46,780 bases of DNA from Gammaproteobacteria bacterium (GCA_028824555.1 JAPPDJ010000008.1:1-46780), one strand, 5' to 3'. Shown: positions 33,292 to 42,124, counted from the stretch's first letter. The notes: generated by a model not told the origin, from the sequence alone. Numbers and translations: made by a program.

Positions 33292-34827
33292 ATGTTTGAC
33301 CGCACTACCATTCTGGCAGGCGCGTTTGTTCTTGTTGCTGCATCGGTGTTTGCCGCGCCGGTGCAGCTTGACAGCGGTGCCGTCGAAGGTGTGGCCGTCG
33401 AGTCTGATCCTGCCGTGCAGGTGTTCCGAGGGATTCCCTATGCGGCACCGCCGGTCGGAGAGTTGCGGTGGACGCCGCCGCTGCCGGCGCCGGCCTGGGA
33501 AGGTGTGCGCTCGGCCCGGGAGTTCAGCGGCGCATGTCCGCAAGGGCCGGGACTTGCACAGATGATGGGAGTGCCGCTACCGGATCCGAGCGAGGATTGC
33601 CTGTACCTGAATGTCTGGTCCGGTGCGGTCGGACAGGATGCCAAGCTGCCGGTGATGGTGTGGATCCACGGCGGTGGCCTTTCGCTCGGCTGGGGGCATC
33701 AGACGATGTACGACGGCGTGAGGCTGGCGCAGCAAGGCGTCGTGCTCGTGTCGATCAACTACCGGCTTGGTGCGTTGGGGTTCCTCTCGCATCCGCTGCT
33801 CGATGGGGAAGGCGGTGTGTCCGGCAACTACGGCCTCATGGATCAGGTCGCCGCGCTTGAGTGGGTGCAGCGCAACATCGCCGCGTTCGGCGGCGATCCG
33901 GCGAACGTGACCATCTTTGGCGAGTCGGCTGGCGGCACGAGCGTCTATGCACTCTTGGCGTCGCCACACTCGAAGGGGCTGTTCCATCAGGCCATCGCGC
34001 AAAGCGCTTGGGTGATCGATGGCAACTTCCTTCCCTCGGAGCGAGCCGCAGCGAGCGGAGGCGCGTGGGCGAAGCAGCACTTTGCCGAGGCCGATTCCGC
34101 CGACAAGCTGCGAGCGATCGATGCGGCTCGGCTGGTGGCGGCGCAGGAACAGGGCTTCAACGTCGCCGTGGCCACGGGTGGCGGCTTCCTGCCCGAGCAC
34201 CCGCAGGCGATCTTCGAGGCGGGCGGGCAAATGAACGTACCGCTCGTCGCCGGCACCAACACCGACGAGGGCACGATGTTCGTTGGCATGCTGCCGTTCG
34301 AAACCGTCGATGCCTACAAGGCAACCATCTCCGGCATGTTCCCGGATCATGCCGAGACGATCCTCGCACTCTACCCCGCTGCCGACGATGCTGCGCTCTT
34401 TCAGGTGAAGAACCAGATCATCGCCGACACTTGGTTTGCCCAGGCAGCGCGCAACATGCTGGCTGCCTGGGCGCAGGTGTCATCGCCGGCCTTTCGCTAT
34501 CACTTCAGCCGTCGCTCCAGCGCGATGCCGATCATGGGGGCGGCCCATGCTGCGGAAATCGTGTACGCATTCGATAATCTAAGGCCGCCGGCGGCAGAGC
34601 AGGAGGTGGACCAGGCGCTGGCCGACGCCATGACCCGCTATTGGGTGCAGTTCGCCACCACCGGCAATCCGAACGCCGATGGGCTGCCGGAATGGCCGGC
34701 GTACGAAGCGGAGACGGACCTGCATCTGGAGCTTGGCGACGAGGTGAAGGCGGGGGAGGGGTTCCGCAAAGAAGCCATCGATACACTCAACAGCATCCGC
34801 ACAGCGATGGCGGAAGGGGGCCAATAG
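33292..34827 (+). CDS. Type B carboxylesterase, exported
   Basis: A 511-aa alpha/beta-hydrolase of the carboxylesterase/cholinesterase family. A signal peptide (residues 1-22, ending SVFAAP) indicates export. The oxyanion loop HGGG is at 126-129, the nucleophile Ser212 in FGESAGG, the acid Glu326 in GTNTDEGT and the His419 base in GAAHAAEIVY. EDCLYLNVW (101-109) is the second family signature. Length is usual for bacterial members. The ATG at 33292 follows AGGGG with short spacing. It probably hydrolyses esters or lactones of environmental compounds; the exact substrate is unknown. A tandem PhyH gene lies upstream beyond the repeat region, so an operon is unlikely. Confidence 0.92.
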   Translation: MFDRTTILAGAFVLVAASVFAAPVQLDSGAVEGVAVESDPAVQVFRGIPYAAPPVGELRWTPPLPAPAWEGVRSAREFSGACPQGPGLAQMMGVPLPDPSEDCLYLNVWSGAVGQDAKLPVMVWIHGGGLSLGWGHQTMYDGVRLAQQGVVLVSINYRLGALGFLSHPLLDGEGGVSGNYGLMDQVAALEWVQRNIAAFGGDPANVTIFGESAGGTSVYALLASPHSKGLFHQAIAQSAWVIDGNFLPSERAAASGGAWAKQHFAEADSADKLRAIDAARLVAAQEQGFNVAVATGGGFLPEHPQAIFEAGGQMNVPLVAGTNTDEGTMFVGMLPFETVDAYKATISGMFPDHAETILALYPAADDAALFQVKNQIIADTWFAQAARNMLAAWAQVSSPAFRYHFSRRSSAMPIMGAAHAAEIVYAFDNLRPPAAEQEVDQALADAMTRYWVQFATTGNPNADGLPEWPAYEAETDLHLELGDEVKAGEGFRKEAIDTLNSIRTAMAEGGQ

Positions 34828-34882
34828 CCCCCGCGCCCGGAAGATGATGCGCCAATAGACGCGCCGGTGTCGAAGGAATGCG

Positions 34883-36310
34883 CTACGCCAGAATCTCGAG
34901 CAGCTTGGAACCCACCGTATAGACCGCGAAGCTGATATAGGTGGCGGCGCCGATGGATACCATGACGATGTTCACCGGGCCGGGCCTGGCGCCTTCCGGC
35001 AGGTGCCGCAGGTTGATGTAGAGCACCATCGGCACGTAGGCGGCCATCGCGAAGCCTCCGAGCATGGCGCTGATGAAGAAGAAGTCGAGTGCCGTCACCT
35101 CGAAGGTCTCGAAGAACCAGGTGGCGAGCACGCCGAGGGCGCTGAGCCCCACCGCGAGGCCAAAGTAGAGGCGATTGGCGGCGAAGCGGTGCATGGCGTT
35201 GAAGTTGGTGTGCAGGAGGTCCACCCACTGCCGGGTGCCGCCGTCGAGGCCGGCGAGCACGCTTGAGAAGAGCGCGGCGATGCCGATGACCAGGAACAGG
35301 TAGCGTCCGCCCGTGCCCATGGTGCCTTCGAGGATCAGCGCGAGGTCCCACACCAGTTGCCCTTCCGCCGGCACGATGCCTTGCGGATACAGCACCACGA
35401 GTGCGCCGAACATGAACAGGAACATGGTGAAGGTGTTGGCGATCCAGAAGAAGATGGCGCTGTCGAGCACCACGAAGCGATGCCAGTCGCGGAAGCGGCG
35501 CAGGTTCTCGGCGGTGGCGGGAAAGCGATAGCCGATCTCGCTGTCGCCTCGCTGCGCCTCCCGCAAGGGGTTGATGAGCACGGGTATGCGACCGCCCATG
35601 CCGATGTTCTTGTCGCGCAGGTAATAGGCATAGAAGAGGTTGCCTAAGCCCCCGGCACCGGCGAAGACGAAGGCGCCGAAGAAGCGGTTGAAGGTGAACT
35701 CACGGTCGAGCTCGATGTGGCCGAAATTGAGGATGCCGCCGACCATGTCGCCGACGTCCGCCAGCGTGCCGACGCTGAAGGCCACCACCAACAGGCCAAT
35801 CACGATCACCAGAACCATGAAGACGATGGAGCGCTCCACCGAGGCATAGATGCGCCTCGGGCCGAACACGATGGCCAGCGCAATGAGGGCCACCACTGCG
35901 GTCCAGAACCAATCGGGGCCGGGTCCGTTCTCGCCGAAAAAGAGGTTCTTGATGGCGACTCCGGCGGCGCGCCCCCATCCCGGCAGGAAGACGCCAATGA
36001 ACATGAGGGTGAGGAAGAAGACGGGCCAGAAGCGAGAGAGCCTGGCAAATCCGGTGAAGGCGCTTTCCCCTGTCGCCACTGCCCAGCGGCCGATCTCGAT
36101 GTTGATCCACATTTGCAGGAAGACGCCGAGCGCCGCGGCCCACATCATGTCGGGGCCGAACCGGGCGGTGATCCAGGGCCAGAGGATGAGTTCGCCAGAG
36201 CCGATGGCCATGCCGATCATCACGGCGCCCGGCCCTGTCATCCTCCAGAAACTCTTCTCGCGGACGGGCAGGTCCGCGCTTTTGAGATCCGGAATCTCCC
36301 GAAACTTCAT
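34883..36310 (-). CDS. Nramp-related membrane transporter lacking the metal-binding motifs
   Basis: A 475-aa integral membrane protein with about 11 hydrophobic helices in the Nramp (LeuT-fold) arrangement. TM1 starts as in Nramp (TGPGAVMIGMAIGSGELILWP), but the DPGN metal motif reads GSGE, with Gly37 for Asp and Glu40 for Asn. TM6 reads AGGLGNLFYAYYLRDK, so the MPH motif is GLG. It therefore belongs to the Nramp-related branch and may carry something other than Mn/Fe. The frame is open to 36616, overlapping the DUF29 gene, but homology starts at the ATG at 36310, just after that gene's stop at 36336. The two probably share a transcript. Confidence 0.85.
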   Translation of the reverse strand: MKFREIPDLKSADLPVREKSFWRMTGPGAVMIGMAIGSGELILWPWITARFGPDMMWAAALGVFLQMWINIEIGRWAVATGESAFTGFARLSRFWPVFFLTLMFIGVFLPGWGRAAGVAIKNLFFGENGPGPDWFWTAVVALIALAIVFGPRRIYASVERSIVFMVLVIVIGLLVVAFSVGTLADVGDMVGGILNFGHIELDREFTFNRFFGAFVFAGAGGLGNLFYAYYLRDKNIGMGGRIPVLINPLREAQRGDSEIGYRFPATAENLRRFRDWHRFVVLDSAIFFWIANTFTMFLFMFGALVVLYPQGIVPAEGQLVWDLALILEGTMGTGGRYLFLVIGIAALFSSVLAGLDGGTRQWVDLLHTNFNAMHRFAANRLYFGLAVGLSALGVLATWFFETFEVTALDFFFISAMLGGFAMAAYVPMVLYINLRHLPEGARPGPVNIVMVSIGAATYISFAVYTVGSKLLEILA

Positions 36311-36335
36311 GCTTGTGCTCTCGCTTGCAAAGCCT

Positions 36336-36821
36336 TCAGGAAGTGTGGCCGTGGCGATTCGCGGGCCACCAGGTGCGATCGAGCACCTGTCCTTGGGAGT
36401 ACGGTGGGGTGTTTGGAACGTCGCTCGCGTGGATGCCATCTTCCTCCAGACCATCGAGCGCGTTGCGGCGGGCGATCTGAAACTCCTTCTGCCAACGCTG
36501 AGAGAGTTTCGATCGGAGGCTTGGGCTGTCGTCCAAAATGCGTTGGATCTCGTCGCGGCTTCGGCGCACCGTGTGCCGCCAGACGCGGCGTGGGTCCGCG
36601 GCTGGCGAGTGTTCAAGCCTGAGGAGATGCTCGTAGATCACGCCGATCAAGGTGTTGACCGACCGAAGGTCTCTGCGTCCCATGTCTTCGATCTCGTCGG
36701 CGGTGTTGCGCCAGTCGATGGGCAGATTGATGCGTTCGCCGGGAGCCTGCCGCAGTAGTGTGGCCTGCTCTTGGGTCCAGCGAAAGAAGTCCGTTTCGTA
36801 GAGTTCGGCTGGGTCGGACAT
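36336..36821 (-). CDS. DUF29 family protein
   Basis: A 161-aa, mostly helical protein of the DUF29 family. The family opening YETDFFRWTQEQATLLRQ is followed by the conserved NTADEIEDMGRRDLRSVNTLIGVIYEHLLRLEH, and by W-x-x-TVRRSRDEIQRILDDSPSLR. No catalytic motif is known for this family and I assign none. The ATG at 36821 fits the family N-terminus; the frame is open upstream to 36914. It lies 25 bases before the Nramp-related gene and about 56 after the small membrane-protein gene, all on one strand. Confidence 0.85.
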   Translation of the reverse strand: MSDPAELYETDFFRWTQEQATLLRQAPGERINLPIDWRNTADEIEDMGRRDLRSVNTLIGVIYEHLLRLEHSPAADPRRVWRHTVRRSRDEIQRILDDSPSLRSKLSQRWQKEFQIARRNALDGLEEDGIHASDVPNTPPYSQGQVLDRTWWPANRHGHTS

Positions 36822-36877
36822 GTGCTGCTTCGCCCTTGTCGGCGTGCTGTGCGCTTCTCTTTGACAGGAGCCGAGCT

Positions 36878-37066
36878 TCATTCTCCCGCTTCGGTCGCTA
36901 CCGGGCAAGCGCATTCGCAGGGCTCGGTGAACTGGAGGTACACGCCCCAGCCGAACAAGATGCTTAAGGTGATGCAGGAGGCGATGACGCCGGCGCCGAC
37001 GATCTTCATGCCGGCCGGTTCACGGGGTGGTTCGGGCGTCGCTGGTGTGGGAAGCGGCTCGCTCAT
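36878..37066 (-). CDS. 62-aa single-pass membrane protein with CxCxC motif
   Basis: A short protein with a Pro/Glu-rich N-terminus (1-18), one hydrophobic helix (about 22-45, with Cys31) and a short tail holding Cys50-Glu-Cys52-Ala-Cys54. Its ATG overlaps the TGA of the upstream ABC transporter gene (ATGA at 37063-37066), strong evidence that it is translated with it. No homologue is recognised. The CxCxC tail could bind metal or form disulfides; it may be a small subunit of the ABC exporter. Both ideas are inference. Confidence 0.7.
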   Translation of the reverse strand: MSEPLPTPATPEPPREPAGMKIVGAGVIASCITLSILFGWGVYLQFTEPCECACPVATEAGE

Positions 37067-39084
37067 GCGGTTCTCCCGGACTGGAGTTCGACGAAGGTTG
37101 CGTAGGTGCCGCCGGCGGAGACGAGTTCGGCGTGGGTGCCGGATTCCACGACTTCGCCATCGTCGAGGAAGTAGATGCGGTCAGCCGAGCGGATGGTGGA
37201 GAGGCGGTGGGCGATGACGATCACGAGCCGGCCTTCGCGTGCCTCGCGCAAGTTGGCCATGAGGCGGTTCTCGGTTTGTGGGTCCAGCGCCGCCGTGGGC
37301 TCGTCGAGGATCAGGATGGGCTTGTTCGAGACCAGTGCCCGAGCGATGGCGATGCGCTGCTTCTGGCCCACAGAAAGCTTGGCGCCGGCACGGCCGAGAT
37401 GGGTGTCGTAGCCCTCGTCGAGACCGTCGATGAAGTCCGCTACGCCGGCGATGCGGGCCGCCTCGCGCACTTCCTCGTCCGTTGCCCCTCGCCGGCCCAT
37501 GCGGATGTTGCCTTCGATGGTGTCGTTGAAGATGCTGGTTTCCTGGAACACGAACGCCACCTGCCGGCGCACGGCGGCGAGGTCGAACGGCGTCAGTTGC
37601 CGGCCATCGAGGTAGTAGCGCCCTGATGTCGGCGTCAGCAGCGCCGGGATCAGGTAGGCGAGGGTGGACTTGCCAGCTCCCGTTGGCCCCGCCAGTGCCA
37701 CCATCTGGCCGATGCGGCCCTCGAAATCGATGCCGGTCAGGGCGCGGGTGCCGTCGGGATAATCGTAGTCCACCCCTTCGAGCCGCACGCCCTCGGTGAG
37801 GGCGAAGGCGTCGTCGAACTCCTGCCGTTCGCGGTCGCCTTCGAGTGCCTCCACCGGCGCGTCGAGAATGGCAAACACCCGTCGCATCCCGGTGACGTTC
37901 TCTTGCAGGCTGAACCAGAGCCGGCCGAGATACACCGAAGATGCGGCGATGGCGCCGAAATAGCCCCAGATCACCCACCAGTCGCCTGGCGCGAGCCGAC
38001 CTTCGATGAACTCTGGCGCGAGGAAGTAGAAGACGAGGAAGATCATGCAAACGCCGATGACGGTGGTGGTGAAGCCGCTCAGCACGTTCACCAGCACCAC
38101 GCCGCGAAAGCGCTTGAAGGAATCGGCGCTGGCGGCGGCAAAGCGGGCGTGGTCTTCCTTGCCGCTGCCCACGCCCTGCACCGCCATCACGTTGGCCATC
38201 TCCTCCTCGATGGTGGCGGTGGTGACCGAGCCTGCCTCCCGCGCCAGCGTGCCCTGGCGGCGCATCAGGCGGGCGAAGTAGAGCACTCCGGCGAAGGACA
38301 GCGGCGCCACCGCCAGGGCGCACCACACCACAACGGGAATGTTCCGAAACACGAGGAACATCATGAGGATGGTGGTGGCGAGATTGACTGCCGAAGTGGC
38401 TGGCCCCACCCACAGATTGAAGATGATGTTGGAAATCGACGGCGTGTCGTACATGCCGCGATAGACCACATCGCCAATGGAGCGGTCGTTGAAGTCGGTG
38501 ACCCGGTGGGCGTTGAAGCGACCGAACAGTTCGCTGCGCAGCCGATGGTTGAGGCGATGGGTGATGCGGATGTGCCAGAGCGCCTCGAACAGGCCAAAAA
38601 GACCCCCGACCAGGGAGTGCATGTTGTTGGCGTCGTTCTCCGACTTGGTGGCGGTGTCCTGTCCCTGCGCCAGTTCCGTTTCGGTGCTGCTGCGCTGGGC
38701 GCCATCCGTGCCGTAGGCGCCGGCTAGCACCACCATGAGCAGGAACAGGGCGCCCATGAAGAAGACGGTCTCATAGGCCGAGAGCGGTTCCACCATCGCC
38801 AGGAGCGGCTTGAAGAAGAACGGCGGGATGCTCTCGACGGTTGCGCTAGGGTCTGAATCCCTGAGGACGATGTAGTCGATCACCACCTTGGCTGGCCACG
38901 GCAGCACGAGAATCCAGAAAATGCTCGTCATCTGCGCCGCCGCCTTCACCGCGAGGTCGAAGCGGAACACGAACGTGTAGCGCATCGCGCGGCCGATGAT
39001 GCGGAGCGCTTCGCCGCTCGTGATGGTCTCGGGGGCTTCGGCCGCTCGCGCCGGGGCCTGTTGCGGGATTGCGGCTTCTGCCAC
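37063..39084 (-). CDS. ABC exporter half-transporter (membrane + ATPase), second of a pair
   Basis: A 673-aa type IV (MsbA-like) half-transporter. The N-terminal part has the membrane helices, with a long loop carrying many charged residues between the first helices (about 85-200). The ATPase domain has Walker A LAGPTGAGKST near residue 468, Q-loop VFQETSIFND, signature KLSVGQKQR near 570, Walker B LILDEPTAALD near 592 and H-loop IAHRLST. All catalytic residues are present. The GTG at 39084 has GGGAGG 6 bases before it and lies 2 bases after the stop of the first half-transporter, so the pair is co-translated and probably forms a heterodimer. The substrate is unknown. Confidence 0.92.
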   Translation of the reverse strand: MAEAAIPQQAPARAAEAPETITSGEALRIIGRAMRYTFVFRFDLAVKAAAQMTSIFWILVLPWPAKVVIDYIVLRDSDPSATVESIPPFFFKPLLAMVEPLSAYETVFFMGALFLLMVVLAGAYGTDGAQRSSTETELAQGQDTATKSENDANNMHSLVGGLFGLFEALWHIRITHRLNHRLRSELFGRFNAHRVTDFNDRSIGDVVYRGMYDTPSISNIIFNLWVGPATSAVNLATTILMMFLVFRNIPVVVWCALAVAPLSFAGVLYFARLMRRQGTLAREAGSVTTATIEEEMANVMAVQGVGSGKEDHARFAAASADSFKRFRGVVLVNVLSGFTTTVIGVCMIFLVFYFLAPEFIEGRLAPGDWWVIWGYFGAIAASSVYLGRLWFSLQENVTGMRRVFAILDAPVEALEGDRERQEFDDAFALTEGVRLEGVDYDYPDGTRALTGIDFEGRIGQMVALAGPTGAGKSTLAYLIPALLTPTSGRYYLDGRQLTPFDLAAVRRQVAFVFQETSIFNDTIEGNIRMGRRGATDEEVREAARIAGVADFIDGLDEGYDTHLGRAGAKLSVGQKQRIAIARALVSNKPILILDEPTAALDPQTENRLMANLREAREGRLVIVIAHRLSTIRSADRIYFLDDGEVVESGTHAELVSAGGTYATFVELQSGRTA

Positions 39085-39086
39085 CG

Positions 39087-41054
39087 TCAGCCTCCCGCGG
39101 CCGTGCCGACCGACTCGATCTCGGCGTTCACGAAATCGCGATAGGCGGTGGGACGCGCCATCAGCTCGTCGTGGCTGCCCGTGTCCGCGACCACCCCATC
39201 CCCCAAAAAGACAATCCGATCCGCCTGTCGCACGGTGGACAGGCGGTGGGTGATGAGGAACACGGTGCGCTGCTCTGCCCATTCCTTGATGCGATTCATG
39301 ATGCGCAGTTCATGCACGGCGTCGAGGGACGCCGTGGGTTCGTCGAGAATCAGGATGGGCGTGTCCTTGAGCACGGCGCGGGCGATCACCAGCCGTTGCC
39401 GCTGGCCGGTGGAGAGCTTGGATGCGCGTTCGCCGAGGAAGGTGTCGTAGCCGTCGGCGAGGCGATCGACGTATTCGTCCACGCAAGCGACCCGCGCCGC
39501 GGCGCGCACTTCCTCGTCGCTGGCGTCCGGACGGGCGTAGCGGATGTTCTCGAGCAGCGACTTCGAGAACAGGATGTTCTCCTGGGTCGCCAGCGCAATG
39601 TTGTTGCGCACGGACTCGAAGGTGAAGTCGCGGATGTCCTCGCCGTCGAGCGTGATGCGGCCGCCGTGGAATTCGAGCATGCGCAGCAGGAGCAGCATGA
39701 GGGTCGTCTTGCCGGTGCCGGTGGGGCCGAGAATGGCGGTGACTTCACCGACCTTGGCTTCGAACGTCACGTCGGTGAATACCTCGCGCCCCGGATAGCT
39801 GAACCGCACCTCGTCGAAGCGAATGCTGTCTTGCACGGGCGGCAGGGCGCGGGCGTCTGGCCGGTTGTGGACATCCGGCGTCAGGTCGAGAATTTGGTAC
39901 ACCCGGCCAAGGCCAATGGCCACATCCTGGAGGCGACCCCAGAGCTTCACGAGACCGTCCGTGGCGGCCATCGACTGCTTGGCGTTGGAGCGCGCCTGGT
40001 CCTGGCCGCCGAGATTCCAGAGCCCAAAGCCGAACGCCAGCAGGAAGTCGCGCAGGAAAGTCTCCGCGCCGTCGTAGGCAAAGAGCGCCGCCCGCAGCTC
40101 AATGAAGGCGAGCGGGGCGACCCCGAACAGGAAGACGAAGAAGCCGAACAGCATCAGCCGCACCCGGGCATCGTGGGCGGCGGCGAAGGCACCCACCGAA
40201 TCGACATCGAACATGCGCTGCCGCTCGCCCTCCAGGCCGTTCACCTTGATGGTTCGGATGCCCTCGATGGATTCCTGAATGGTGGAGGTGAGCGCGGCGT
40301 TGCGCTCGCGCGCCATCTTGAAGCCAGCCCTGAGCGGCGCCGACATGCGCTTGCCGAGCCACAAGAGCGGAAACCATGAACAGAGGAGCACGAGGCCCAG
40401 CATGGGGCTGAACGCGGTCACGACGGCGAGGCCCATGAAGAAGCGCACGCCAGCCATGAACGTGTCCATGATCACTTGCAGGATCTGCGTCACCATGGCG
40501 CTGTCCTGGAACACGCGATAAATGGAATCGCCGGTGCGCGAGTCGGCATGGAACTTCAGCGACAGCGACTGGAACTGCCCCATCAGGTGCAGGCGCAGGT
40601 TCTGGTTGATGCCCTGGAGGATCCACACGCGGTAGTAGTGGATGGCGTGGCCGATCAACTCGCCGAGGGAGGTGGACACGGTGGCGAGGATCAGGACGCC
40701 AAAGATCACCTGATACTGCTGCGCCTTGGTGAGCGACTCCACCTCCACCCACTCGGCCGGATCGAGGAACAAGAGCGACGCGGCCAGCGGCGCCATCGGC
40801 TCGTTCAGGATGATGTTGTTGTACATCAGCCCGAAGTTGACGGCCGCGAAGAAGACACCGATGCCGGTGGCGAAGATGGCGAGCCCAATGTAGGTGAGGC
40901 TGTGCCCGAACATGGGCTTGAGATACGGCCAGATGCGAACGAGCACCCCGACCACGTCGAGGAAGTGGATGCGCGACGGATCGATCTCCCTCAGCCGCTC
41001 CGACTCGACCCGAATGCCCTCGACAGAACGACGGATAAACGCCCTGAGGCCCAC
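39087..41054 (-). CDS. ABC exporter half-transporter (membrane + ATPase), first of a pair
   Basis: A 655-aa type IV half-transporter. Six membrane helices span about 45-380, including VFFAAVNFGLMYNNIILN and the QSLSLKFHADSRTGDSIYRVFQD coupling region. The ATPase domain has Walker A LGPTGTGKTT near 447, Q-loop ATQENILFS, signature KLSTGQRQR near 548, Walker B LILDEPTASLD near 569 and H-loop ITHRLST. The start is GTG at 41054 with AGAGGTAAGG upstream. It leads a three-gene unit with the second half-transporter and the 62-aa membrane protein. Both ATPase sites look intact, unlike heterodimers with one degenerate site. Confidence 0.92.
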   Translation of the reverse strand: MGLRAFIRRSVEGIRVESERLREIDPSRIHFLDVVGVLVRIWPYLKPMFGHSLTYIGLAIFATGIGVFFAAVNFGLMYNNIILNEPMAPLAASLLFLDPAEWVEVESLTKAQQYQVIFGVLILATVSTSLGELIGHAIHYYRVWILQGINQNLRLHLMGQFQSLSLKFHADSRTGDSIYRVFQDSAMVTQILQVIMDTFMAGVRFFMGLAVVTAFSPMLGLVLLCSWFPLLWLGKRMSAPLRAGFKMARERNAALTSTIQESIEGIRTIKVNGLEGERQRMFDVDSVGAFAAAHDARVRLMLFGFFVFLFGVAPLAFIELRAALFAYDGAETFLRDFLLAFGFGLWNLGGQDQARSNAKQSMAATDGLVKLWGRLQDVAIGLGRVYQILDLTPDVHNRPDARALPPVQDSIRFDEVRFSYPGREVFTDVTFEAKVGEVTAILGPTGTGKTTLMLLLLRMLEFHGGRITLDGEDIRDFTFESVRNNIALATQENILFSKSLLENIRYARPDASDEEVRAAARVACVDEYVDRLADGYDTFLGERASKLSTGQRQRLVIARAVLKDTPILILDEPTASLDAVHELRIMNRIKEWAEQRTVFLITHRLSTVRQADRIVFLGDGVVADTGSHDELMARPTAYRDFVNAEIESVGTAAGG

Positions 41055-41247
41055 GCGGCCTTACCTCTTCGTCCCGAATCGAGCCTCGCCCATGTCTCCG
41101 CACGTTCCCCTCTCGCGCCGTCGCACCATAGCCCCATTGGCCGCCGATTGCAGCCCGGAATGCGCCCAGCGCAAGGCGGCATGGCCAAGGGAGTGACGGG
41201 GAGGGCTTCGTTCGGGGATTGTGGGCGTACGGGCGTTGGGTCGGCGG

Positions 41248-41310
41248 CCCCCCCTCCGAGAAAAGCGGGGACGCTTTTCTCGACTCCCCCGCGAGGGGGG
41301 AGTGACAGGA
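41248..41310 (+). repeat. Two-hairpin dispersed repeat, copy 3
   Basis: First stem GAGAAAAGCG / CGCTTTTCTC around GGGA; second stem ACTCCCCC-GCGA-GGGGGGAGT; tail GACAGGA. Same layout as the copies at 2121 and 23499, with the GCG/CGC inner stem variant. Confidence 0.87.
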
Positions 41311-41351
41311 AAGTGCGCGCCACCACCGTTGTAGGGGATGCGAGGGCCTGC

Positions 41352-41418
41352 CTGTCTCCCCTCCTCGCGGGGGAGTCGAGAAACGGCGTTCCTCGCAGTT
41401 TCTCTTGAGGGGGGGCGC
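41352..41418 (-). repeat. Two-hairpin dispersed repeat, copy 4 (inverted, diverged)
   Basis: On the minus strand it reads GAGAAAC-t-GCG..CGC-c-GTTTCTC, then GACTCCCC..GGGGAG. It keeps the layout with a one-base mismatch in the first stem. It faces copy 3. Confidence 0.8.
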
Positions 41419-41448
41419 CTGCGGGCTGTGCAGGGGCGCTAGTCCGCG

Positions 41449-41949
41449 CTAGCCGCGGAACACGCCCCAGCGTTCGCGGATGCCGCGGGCTTCGTCGGTG
41501 TGGCCGAGGGCTTCCCGGGCGGCGGCAATCAGCAGCCAAGCGTCGCGAGCTTCTTCGCCGCCGGGGAGGAGGAACAGCAGTCCTTTGCGGGCGTTCTGTT
41601 CGGCTTGGGCGAACTGTCCGGCGTTGAACTGCATCCTTGCCAGGCGTAGCCAGAGGTCGCCGCGACGCGGCTCTATGCGTATGGCGCGCTCCAGCGTTTC
41701 CACGGCCTCGTCGGTGCGGCCGGTTGCGGCAAGCTGGCCTGCGGTGTCAAGCAGGGCCACGGAGACGGTGGATTTGGGTTCTTCCTCAACGTCCGGTTCA
41801 AGTGGTCGCTGGCTCGGCTCGCGTGGCTCCGGCTCGGGTACGGGCCGCGTCGTGACTTCAGGAATCGCCTCCACCACCGGCGGCGGCGCCGGCACCTGGC
41901 ACCCAACGAGCAAGATTCCGACCAGCACAAGGGTGGGGGTGTGCCGCAA
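41449..41949 (-). CDS. TPR-repeat lipoprotein
   Basis: A 166-aa exported lipoprotein. The N-terminus LRHTPTLVLVGILLVGC has the lipobox LLVGC with Cys17. A Pro/Glu-rich tether (18-62) precedes about two TPR units: LLDTAGQLAATGRTDEAVETLERAIRIEPRRGD and LWLRLARMQFNAGQFAQAEQNARKGLLF, with a final LIAAAREALGHTDEARGI helix pair. The start is most likely TTG at 41949, with AGGGGA 5 bases upstream; the frame is open to 42243, but that part lies over a repeat and the racemase gene. Such proteins usually scaffold envelope complexes. A family-B repeat follows upstream of its start. Confidence 0.83.
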   Translation of the reverse strand: MRHTPTLVLVGILLVGCQVPAPPPVVEAIPEVTTRPVPEPEPREPSQRPLEPDVEEEPKSTVSVALLDTAGQLAATGRTDEAVETLERAIRIEPRRGDLWLRLARMQFNAGQFAQAEQNARKGLLFLLPGGEEARDAWLLIAAAREALGHTDEARGIRERWGVFRG

Positions 41950-41973
41950 CTTTGTCCCCTGCTCAGTATCCAC

Positions 41974-42119
41974 GGGCCTTCGGAGGGAAGGCATTCTGCC
42001 AACGCGCCCGGAGGGCGCGCCCCTAGCGCCGAAAGGCGCTTTTCGTTCTAGAAAATGCATGATCAGCGTGCCTGGCGGCACGCTAGGGAAGGCAAGATGC
42101 CTTCCCTCCGAAGGCCCGT
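41974..42119. repeat. Family-B composite repeat, copy 1
   Basis: Terminal palindromes GGAGGGAAGGCATTCTGCC (left) and AGGGAAGGC..GCCTTCCCT (right) face each other across about 85 bases. Internal hairpins are GCGCGCCC-type and AGCGCCGAAAGGCGCT. It starts 25 bases upstream of the TTG start of the TPR gene and ends 5 bases before the racemase stop. Confidence 0.83.
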
Positions 42120-42124
42120 CAGCA

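Larger units (their letters stand above)
41055..41448. other. Intergenic region holding an inverted pair of two-hairpin repeats
   Basis: About 390 bases between the ABC operon start and the 3' end of the TPR lipoprotein gene. It contains two oppositely oriented copies of the two-hairpin repeat (41248-41310 and 41352-41418) about 40 bases apart, which could pair into one long stem. The promoter of the ABC operon should lie within 41055-41240; no clear box is seen. Confidence 0.6.
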
